From the NCBI RefSeq assembly GCF_029626175.1, contig NZ_JARUBM010000002.1, positions 6,796,001 to 6,860,000 on the forward strand: a stretch of DNA of 64,000 nt, in the 5' to 3' direction. Numbering within the stretch: the stretch's first letter is position 1; each line of letters starts with the position of its first letter. Of the stretch, positions 51,446-57,667 are shown in pieces. A model generated the notes under the pieces. It did not search any database and had not been told where the DNA came from. It saw nothing but the letters and a program-made list of their open reading frames with translations. The translations under genes were made by a program, and so were the position numbers. The stretch comes from Micromonospora sp. WMMD1082 (GTDB lineage Bacteria > Actinomycetota > Actinomycetes > Mycobacteriales > Micromonosporaceae).

Positions 51446-53203
51446 TCAGGACCGCCGTTCCCTGGCCGCCACGGCCAGCAACTCCTCCGCGTGAGCGATA
51501 CCCAGATCGGAATCCGGCAAACCCGCCAGCATCCGGGCGAGTTCCCGGGCCCGCTCGGTGTCCTCCACCACTCGCACCCCGCTGGTGGTCACCGCGCCGC
51601 CGGTGTCCTTCGCCACCACCAGATGCCGGTCGGCGAAGGCGGCGACCTGGGGCAGGTGCGTCACCACCAGCACCTGGTGGCTGCGGGCCAGCCGGGCCAG
51701 CCGCCGGCCGATCTCCACCGCCGCCTGGCCACCGACGCCCGCGTCGACCTCGTCGAAGACCAGCGTCGGCGGACCACCGGAACCGGCGAAGACCACCTCG
51801 ATGGCGAGCATCACCCGGGACAGCTCGCCACCGGAGGCACCCCGCTGCAACGGCAGCGACGGCGCGCCGGGGTGCGCCAGCAGCCGCAGCTCGACCTCGT
51901 CGCCGCCGTCCGGCCCGACACCGACCTCGACCCCGTTGACCGGGAGGGTGGGCTCGGCCCGGCCAGCCGGTCGGGGCAGCACCGCCACCTCGATCCGGGC
52001 ATGCGGCATCGCCAGCCCGGCCAGCTCGACGGTGACCTGCTCGGCGAAACGCACCGCCGCCTCCTGCCGGGACGCCGACAGCCGGCCGGCCAGCTCGGCC
52101 ACCTCGCCGGCCAGCCTGGACGCCTCCCGATCCAGCTCGTCGAGCAGCTCGTCGGAGGTGTCCAGGTCGGACAGTCGGGTCCGGGCCCGGTCCGCCCAGG
52201 CGATGACGCCGTCGATGTCGTCGGCGTACTTGCGGGTCAGCGCGCGCAGCGCGGACCGCCGCTCGTAGAGGGCCTGCAGCCGGGCCGGATCGGCGTCCAG
52301 ACCGGCGAGGTACGTCGACAGCTCCACCGAGACATCGGCGACCAGGGTGGCCGCCTCCTCCAGCCGCGCGGCCAGCTCACCGAGGGCCGGATCGGTGCCG
52401 GTCTGCGCCTCCAGCGTCCGCCGGGCGGTGCCCAGCAGCGTCGACGCGTCGGGGGTGTCGTCCGTGGCCTCCAGCCCGCCGGCCACGCACTGGTGGGCCA
52501 GCTGCGCCGCGGTACGCAGACCCTCCGCGTGCTCCAGCCGCTGCGCCTCCGCCTTCAGCTCGTCGTCCTCACCCGGCTGCGGATCGACCCGGGTGATCTC
52601 GTCGAGGCCCAGCCGCAGCAGATCCGCCTCCTGGTGGCGTTCCCGCGCGTTGCGTCGCCGGTCCGCCAGGTCGTCGACCACCGCCCGCCACTGCGTGTAC
52701 GCCTCCCGCGTCGCGTCGAGCAGCTTCTCGTGCTCCGGGCCGGCGAACCGGTCCAGCGCGGCCCGCTGCTCGGCCGGGCGCAGCAGGCGCAACTGGTCGG
52801 ACTGGCCGTGCACGGCCACCACCTGCTCACCCACCTCGCCGAGCATGGCCACCGGCATGCCCCGCCCGCCCAGGTGCGCCCGGGATCGACCCTCCACCGT
52901 GACCGTACGACTCAGCAGCACGGAGCCGTCGTCGTCGGGCTCGCCCCCGGCGTCGGTGATCCGGGCGTGCACCGCCTCCGCCACCCGGCCGCCGAGACGC
53001 AGCCGGCCCTCGACGACGGCGCGGCCGGGCTCGGCCCGCACCCGCCCGGCGTCGGCCCGACCGCCGAAGAGCAGGCCGAGACCGGTCACCACCATCGTCT
53101 TGCCGGCACCGGTCTCGCCGGTGATGACGTTCATGCCGCCGGCCAGCGGCAGCGTCGTGTCCTCGATGACGCCCAGTCCGGTGATGCGCAGCTCCTCCAG
53201 CAC
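51446..53203 (-). CDS. recN: DNA repair protein RecN
   Basis: 585 residues from GTG 53203, chosen because LEELRITGLGVIEDTTLPL is the normal N-terminus; the longer frame to 53716 is a shadow of nadK. Walker A GETGAGKTMV, long coiled-coil arms in the middle, ABC signature GASGGELSRVMLAIEVV and Walker B TLVFDEVDAGVGG. It is an SMC-like protein of double-strand break repair. The 118-nt gap to steA holds a 7-bp dyad (GGCATGT 51340, ACATGCC 51368) of unknown meaning. Confidence 0.95.
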   Translation of the reverse strand: MLEELRITGLGVIEDTTLPLAGGMNVITGETGAGKTMVVTGLGLLFGGRADAGRVRAEPGRAVVEGRLRLGGRVAEAVHARITDAGGEPDDDGSVLLSRTVTVEGRSRAHLGGRGMPVAMLGEVGEQVVAVHGQSDQLRLLRPAEQRAALDRFAGPEHEKLLDATREAYTQWRAVVDDLADRRRNARERHQEADLLRLGLDEITRVDPQPGEDDELKAEAQRLEHAEGLRTAAQLAHQCVAGGLEATDDTPDASTLLGTARRTLEAQTGTDPALGELAARLEEAATLVADVSVELSTYLAGLDADPARLQALYERRSALRALTRKYADDIDGVIAWADRARTRLSDLDTSDELLDELDREASRLAGEVAELAGRLSASRQEAAVRFAEQVTVELAGLAMPHARIEVAVLPRPAGRAEPTLPVNGVEVGVGPDGGDEVELRLLAHPGAPSLPLQRGASGGELSRVMLAIEVVFAGSGGPPTLVFDEVDAGVGGQAAVEIGRRLARLARSHQVLVVTHLPQVAAFADRHLVVAKDTGGAVTTSGVRVVEDTERARELARMLAGLPDSDLGIAHAEELLAVAARERRS

Positions 53204-53282
53204 AGCAACCGACAGTAGACGCGATGCCCGACACTTGACCAGCCGGCGCGGCCGGGCGCCGTCCGCCACCGCCGCCCACGGG

Positions 53283-54185
53283 TCAGCGGCGGTTGCCGCG
53301 CCAGCCGTGCACCGGAAGGTCGAACTTGGCCACCAGCCGAGCGGTGAACGAGCGATCCCGCAGCCGCACGATCCGCACCGGCAGGGTGCCCCGCCGGACG
53401 GTGACCCGGGCGCCCGGCGGCAGGTCGTAGACCCGGCGCCCGTCGCAGCTGAGCACCGCGAGGGTGGTGAACGGGTCGACGGTGATCGAGAAGGTCGAGG
53501 TGGGCGCCGTGACCAGCGGCCGGCTGAACAGCGCGTGCGCGCTGATCGGCACCAGCAGCAGCGCCTCCACCTCCGGCCAGACCACCGGCCCGCCCCCGGA
53601 GAAGGCGTACGCCGTGGAGCCGGTCGGCGTGGCGCAGACCACCCCGTCACAGCCGTAGCGCGACAGCGGCCGCCCGTCGACGTCGACGAGCAGCTCCAGC
53701 ATCTGGGCCCGCTCACCCTTCTCGACGCTGATCTCGTTGAGCGCCCACGACTCGATCGTCGGCCCGCCGTCGAACTCCGCGGTCACATCGAGGGTGAGCC
53801 GCTCGTCGACGCTGTAGTTGCGGTCCACCACGTCCCGGACCGCGACGTCGAGATCGTCGATCTCCGCCTCGGCGAGAAAGCCGACCTTGCCGAGGTTGAT
53901 GCCGAGCAGCGGCACCTTCGCCGGTCGGGCCAGCTCCGCAGCGCGCAGAAACGTACCGTCCCCGCCGAGCGCGAAGACGATCTCGGCGCCCTCGGCCGTC
54001 TCCGGCCCGGTCACCGGCACCACGCCCGGCAGGTCGAGATCCTCGGCCTCCTCGGCCACCACTCGGACCTCGAAGCCGGCGGCGATCAGGTCGGCGGCCA
54101 CCGTACGGGCGTGCTCCGTGCTGCGCCGCCGGCCGGTGTGCGTCACCAGCAGGGCCGTGCGGGTCATCGCGACACCGCCGCTCAC
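53283..54185 (-). CDS. nadK: NAD kinase
   Basis: 300 residues, GTG 54185 preceded by GAGGAGGAACC, which is itself part of the repeat upstream; an internal ATG lies six codons later (MTRTALLVTHTGRR). Signature GGDGT in IVFALGGDGTFLRAAE, NAD-binding LGINLGKVGFLAE, the region ALNEISVEKG, and ATPTGSTAYAFSGGGPVV. It makes NADP from NAD. Gene order tlyA-nadK-recN is as in Mycobacterium. Confidence 0.96.
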   Translation of the reverse strand: MSGGVAMTRTALLVTHTGRRRSTEHARTVAADLIAAGFEVRVVAEEAEDLDLPGVVPVTGPETAEGAEIVFALGGDGTFLRAAELARPAKVPLLGINLGKVGFLAEAEIDDLDVAVRDVVDRNYSVDERLTLDVTAEFDGGPTIESWALNEISVEKGERAQMLELLVDVDGRPLSRYGCDGVVCATPTGSTAYAFSGGGPVVWPEVEALLLVPISAHALFSRPLVTAPTSTFSITVDPFTTLAVLSCDGRRVYDLPPGARVTVRRGTLPVRIVRLRDRSFTARLVAKFDLPVHGWRGNRR

Positions 54186-54244
54186 GGTTCCTCCTCGGTT
54201 CGCGACTGCGGGGCTCGCAGAACCGGCTCACTCCTCGCACTCAC
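54182..54244 (-). CDS. 20-codon repeated mini-ORF D (tlyA/nadK junction)
   Basis: GTG 54244 to TGA ending 54182. The product is [15 protein letters not shown] plus TEEEP. Start and stop overlap the neighbouring frames as GTGA, and the stop lies in the start of nadK. GAGGAGGAA in its last codons is the nadK ribosome binding site. Function unknown. Confidence 0.45.
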   Translation of the reverse strand: MSARSEPVLRAPQSRTEEEP

Positions 54245-54303
54245 GGCTCCTCCTCGGTTCGCGACTGCGGGGCTCGCAGAACCGGCTCACTCCTCGCACT
54301 CAC
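54241..54303 (-). CDS. 20-codon repeated mini-ORF C (tlyA/nadK junction)
   Basis: GTG 54303 overlaps the tlyA stop as GTGA, and TGA overlaps the start of mini-ORF D. Same product as [16 protein letters not shown] plus TEEEP. The last residues of TlyA are also EEEP, because the end of tlyA carries the same GAGGAGGAGCCG sequence. Confidence 0.45.
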   Translation of the reverse strand: MSARSEPVLRAPQSRTEEEP

Positions 54304-55157
54304 GGCTCCTCCTCCGTCGCCTCGTCCGGCCCACCGACGAACGTCGCCGCGCCCTGCGGCCCGGCGGTCACCACCGCCCGCACCCGTTGCGGGTCGGCCG
54401 GTGGTGCGTCCCGGCGTAACCATACGAAGAACTCCACGTTGCCGCTCGGCCCGGGCAGCGGGCTGGCGGCCAGATCCACCAGCCCCAGTCGCAGCGTCGC
54501 GGCCGCCGCCGCGACATCGAGCACCGCCTCGGCCCGCAGCTGCGGATCGCGCACCACCCCGCCGGCACCGACCCGTTCCCGGCCCACCTCGAACTGCGGC
54601 TTGACCATCAACGCGAGGTCGCCGTCGGCCCGGGTACAGGCGGCCAGGGCCGGCAGCACCAGCCGCAACGAGATGAACGAGAGATCGGCGACGGTCACCT
54701 CGACCGGGCCGCCGATCGCCTCGGGGGTCAGCGTCCGGACGTTGGTCCGCTCGAAGACCCGCACCCGGGCGTCGTTACGCAGCGGCCAGGCCAGCTGACC
54801 GTAGCCGACATCGACCGCGACCACCTCGGCCGCGCCCGCGCGCAGCAGCACGTCGGTGAAGCCGCCGGTGGACGCGCCGGCGTCGAGGCAGCGCCGGCCG
54901 GTCACGACCAGCCCGGCGGGCGCGAACGCGGCGAGCGCGCCGGCCAGCTTGTGCCCGCCCCGGGAGACGTACTCCGAGGCGGGGTCGGCGCCGCTGACCA
55001 GCAGCGGGTCGGCGGGATCGACCATCGCGGCGGCCTTGCGGGCCGGCACCCCGCGCAGTTGGACCCGGCCCGCCTCCACCAGCGCGGCCGCCTGCTCGCG
55101 GGAACGCGCCAGGCCGCGGCGGACGAGTTCGGCGTCCAACCGGTTACGACGTGCCAT
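54300..55157 (-). CDS. tlyA: TlyA family 16S/23S rRNA 2'-O-methyltransferase/hemolysin
   Basis: 285 residues, ATG 55157 after GAGGAGG. An N-terminal S4 domain (RLDAELVRRGLARSREQAAA) and an FtsJ-like methyltransferase fold with the SAM loop LDAGASTGGFTDVLLRAGA; VTVADLSFISLRLVLPAL and LALMVKPQFEVGRE carry the catalytic Asp and Lys. It methylates cytidines in 16S and 23S rRNA, and loss gives capreomycin resistance in mycobacteria. The C-terminal EEEP-stop belongs to the repeated junction element. Confidence 0.95.
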   Translation of the reverse strand: MARRNRLDAELVRRGLARSREQAAALVEAGRVQLRGVPARKAAAMVDPADPLLVSGADPASEYVSRGGHKLAGALAAFAPAGLVVTGRRCLDAGASTGGFTDVLLRAGAAEVVAVDVGYGQLAWPLRNDARVRVFERTNVRTLTPEAIGGPVEVTVADLSFISLRLVLPALAACTRADGDLALMVKPQFEVGRERVGAGGVVRDPQLRAEAVLDVAAAAATLRLGLVDLAASPLPGPSGNVEFFVWLRRDAPPADPQRVRAVVTAGPQGAATFVGGPDEATEEEP

Positions 55158-55173
55158 GGACGGACGCGCCTCC

Positions 55174-55389
55174 TCAGGCCTGGTCGATGGTGGCCAGCGT
55201 CTCCCGCAACGTCTGGTACGCGGCCTCGTACTCGGCGATCTGGTCGGCCGGGGCGAGCGTCGCGGCGTTCGCGATCGCCTGCACCGCGGCCTCCACCGCC
55301 GGGTGACCAGGGGCCTCGTCGCCGTCGCCGGTCCACCGCTGCGGCGGCGGCCCCGGACGCGGGCCCGGCCCGGGCCGGGGCGCGCTCAT
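55174..55389 (-). CDS. small conserved protein upstream of tlyA
   Basis: 71 residues, ATG 55389 behind GGGGAGC. A Pro/Gly/Arg-rich start (APRPGPGPRPGPPPQRW) precedes two predicted helices (AVEAAVQAIANAATLAPADQ, EYEAAYQTLRETLATID). No known function. Position and spacing (16 nt to tlyA) suggest it belongs to the same transcript; it corresponds in place to the small Rv1693-type gene. Confidence 0.75.
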   Translation of the reverse strand: MSAPRPGPGPRPGPPPQRWTGDGDEAPGHPAVEAAVQAIANAATLAPADQIAEYEAAYQTLRETLATIDQA

Positions 55390-55477
55390 GCTCCCCACCA
55401 CCCGATCGCACCGCCGCACGCCGGGACACCGGGTGGCACCAGCGCACCGAGCCGCATGGTCCGCGCCGGTCGCGCGG

Positions 55478-56110
55478 TCACGCGGCACCGTCCGGTCGCC
55501 CGCCGTGCTCCGGTGTGCCCTGCGCCGGTCGGGGAGCCGGGTCACCATCAGGGGTACGCGCGACCGTCCCGGGCGCCTTCTTGGCCACGGCCTTCTTCGC
55601 GACCGTCTTCTTGGCCACGGCTTTCTTCGCCACGGCTTTCTTCGCGACCGTCTTCGTGGCGACCGCCTTCTTCGCCACGGCCTTCTTGGCGACCGCCTTC
55701 GTCGGAGGAGCGGCCTCCATCGGAGGAGCGGCGGCCGCAGTCGGCGGGGCACCGACGGAGAGCACGTCGGCGGCCGTACCGGCCCCGGGCGTACCCGCTG
55801 CCTCGCCGCCGGGAGCCGCGCGAAGCTGGCGCTCCAGCTCGCGTACCCGCTGCTCGAGATCGGCGACCTCCTCGGCGGTGGCCAGGCCCACCGCGCCGAG
55901 CGCCCGCTCGACCTCGAACCGCACGAGCTTGGTCAGCGCCTCGCGGTTGGCCGCGCCGGTCGACCGCAGTTCCTCGGCGAGCGTCTGGAGCTGTGCGGCG
56001 GTCGCTCCGGTGGAGCCCATCGCCCGGCGCACCGCATCCTGCGCCTTCTTCCGGGGCGCCTCCGTCAGGCCCATGGCCAGTTCGAGGTAGGCGCGCCACG
56101 CGTCCTGCAT
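55478..56110 (-). CDS. phasin-like protein with KAVAKK-repeat tail
   Basis: 210 residues, ATG 56110. The N-terminal half is helical, with a phasin/PhaF-like look (WRAYLELAMGLTEAPRKKAQ, then a coiled coil EEVADLEQRVRELERQLRA). Residues about 140-180 are a tandem [AT]VAKKAVAKK repeat like the tails of histone-H1-like proteins (DNA repeat near 55572-55706), and the very end is basic/Pro-rich. Such proteins can bind granules through the helices and DNA through the tail. Whether this host makes polyhydroxyalkanoate cannot be judged here. Confidence 0.8.
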   Translation of the reverse strand: MQDAWRAYLELAMGLTEAPRKKAQDAVRRAMGSTGATAAQLQTLAEELRSTGAANREALTKLVRFEVERALGAVGLATAEEVADLEQRVRELERQLRAAPGGEAAGTPGAGTAADVLSVGAPPTAAAAPPMEAAPPTKAVAKKAVAKKAVATKTVAKKAVAKKAVAKKTVAKKAVAKKAPGTVARTPDGDPAPRPAQGTPEHGGRPDGAA

Positions 56111-56223
56111 GCCTGAGTCCTTTCGCCCGACGGAGGTCTGCAGGTGTCACGCTACCGGGCCGCCGGGACCACCCCGTGCGGTACCGTGCCCGGGAGACGA
56201 CGTGGTGTGGCGAGGAGGCATCG

Positions 56224-56562
56224 GTGGCCACCGTGGACGAGTGTCGGCAGGCGTTGCACGATCTGGCCGCCCGGCTCGAACGCAACGCGGAGACCGTCCG
56301 CGATCGCGTGGACCTGGATCGCACCCTGGCGTGCCGGGTCACCGATCTGGAAACCGCCTTCCATGGTCGGCTCACCGGCGGCAGGCTGGTGGAACTGGCC
56401 GACGGCGACGACCCGAAGGCGAAGATCGCCATGAGCACCACCAGCGACGACCTGGTCGCCCTGGTACGCGGTGACCTCGACATCACCCGCGCGGTCGCCA
56501 ACCGCCGCGTGTCGATCAAGGCAAACCCGTTCGACCTGATGAAGCTGCGCAAGCTGCTCTGA
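56224..56562 (+). CDS. SCP2-like sterol/lipid-binding domain protein
   Basis: 112 residues, GTG 56224 with GAGGAGG at 5-6 nt. The single domain looks like a bacterial SCP-2: VTDLETAFHGRLTGGRLVEL, DPKAKIAMSTTSDDLVALVR, DITRAVANRRVSIKANPFDL. It may bind a hydrophobic ligand or act as a dimerising module. It is divergent from the phasin-like gene and converges on the HAD gene. Confidence 0.82.
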   Translation: MATVDECRQALHDLAARLERNAETVRDRVDLDRTLACRVTDLETAFHGRLTGGRLVELADGDDPKAKIAMSTTSDDLVALVRGDLDITRAVANRRVSIKANPFDLMKLRKLL

Positions 56563-56653
56563 GCGACCGGCCCGGCCCAGTGAACGGCCGACCCGGTCAG
56601 GCCGCCGCCGAGCGTACGGCCCGGTCAGGCCAGCCCGGTCAAGGCCGGCCCGG

Positions 56654-57667
56654 TCAGGACGCCAGGCCGAGCGCCTCCAGCGCCTTCGCCGCCTCCGGGG
56701 ACGCCGACCGGAGCGGACCGGCCGGATGCCGCCACCACGCCACCGCGCAGAGCGCGGCGAGCGCGTCCAGCGGACGCCCCGAGCCGGCCAGCTCCCAACC
56801 GTCGGCCCCGACCGCCACGTGCCAGCCGCCCTCGTCGGCCTGCGGCGCCGGCACCCGCACCACCTCGGTGGGGTCGAAGAGCCCGGTCAGATCCCACGAG
56901 ACGTACGTCGGCCGGCGCTGCGGCGGGGCGGCGAGCAACTCGGCGGCGTCGCTGACACCGGTGAGGACCAGCAGGCTGTCCAGGCCGGCGCGGTTGGCGC
57001 CCTCGATGTCGGTGTCCAGCCGGTCACCGACGACCAGCGTCCGCCCGCCGTCCGCCCGCCGGGCGGCGGTGGCAAACAGTTCCGGCGCCGGCTTGCCGAC
57101 GATCTCGTCCGGATCCCGGCCGAGCGCGGTGGCCAGCGCGGCGACCAGTGCACCGTTTCCCGGCAGCGGTCCGCGTCCGCTGGGCAGGGTCCGGTCGGTG
57201 TTGGTGGCGACCCAGGTCGCACCAGCGCGTACGGCCACCGCGGCCTCGGCCAGGTCGGCCCAGCCCACCTGCGGGCCGTACCCCTGGATCACCGCGACCG
57301 GAGAGTCGTCTGCGGTGGAGACCGGCTTCAGCCCCGCCTCGCTGATCTCGGACCGGAGCGCCTCGGCGCCCACCACGAGCACCGGTGCGCCGGCGGGCAG
57401 CCGCTCACCCAGCAGCTGGGCGGCGGCGGCCGCGCTGGTGAGGACCTCCTCCGGCCGCGCCCGCACCCCCATCCCGGTGAGCAGGTCGGCGACATCGGCG
57501 GCGCGGCGCGAGGCGTTGTTCGTCGCGTACGCCACGGCCCGGCCGGCACTGTGCAGCCGGGCGACCGTCTCGACCGCGCCGGGGATCGGCTGGTCGATCA
57601 GGTAGATCACCCCGTCCAGGTCGAAGACGACCAGGGCGTAACCGTCGGCCAGCCGTTCCCCGGTCAT
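56654..57667 (-). CDS. HAD-superfamily phosphatase (NagD-like)
   Basis: 337 residues, ATG 57667 overlapping the stop of the repeat/TPR gene (ATGA). Class IIA HAD: nucleophile motif VVFDLDGVIYLID (Asp-x-Asp), motif II region AVAYATNNAS, VATNTDRTLPSGRGPLPGNG, Lys in IVGKPAPELFATA and acidic VVGDRLDTDIEGANRAGLD. Probably a phosphatase for a sugar- or glycerol-type phosphate; Rv1692, its positional counterpart, is described as a glycerol-3-phosphate phosphatase (from memory). About 85 extra residues at the C-terminus form an additional domain. Confidence 0.9.
   Translation of the reverse strand: MTGERLADGYALVVFDLDGVIYLIDQPIPGAVETVARLHSAGRAVAYATNNASRRAADVADLLTGMGVRARPEEVLTSAAAAAQLLGERLPAGAPVLVVGAEALRSEISEAGLKPVSTADDSPVAVIQGYGPQVGWADLAEAAVAVRAGATWVATNTDRTLPSGRGPLPGNGALVAALATALGRDPDEIVGKPAPELFATAARRADGGRTLVVGDRLDTDIEGANRAGLDSLLVLTGVSDAAELLAAPPQRRPTYVSWDLTGLFDPTEVVRVPAPQADEGGWHVAVGADGWELAGSGRPLDALAALCAVAWWRHPAGPLRSASPEAAKALEALGLAS

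Larger units (their letters stand above)
54182..54303 (-). repeat. two tandem 59-nt coupled mini-ORF units
   Basis: Starts at 54303, 54244 and 54185 (nadK) are exactly 59 nt apart, the same period as at 41324-41445. The two units differ by one base only (GAG/GAA). The locus-specific GAGGAGGARCC piece occurs three times, at the end of tlyA, between the units and before nadK, suggesting local duplication of the unit. Confidence 0.9.
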
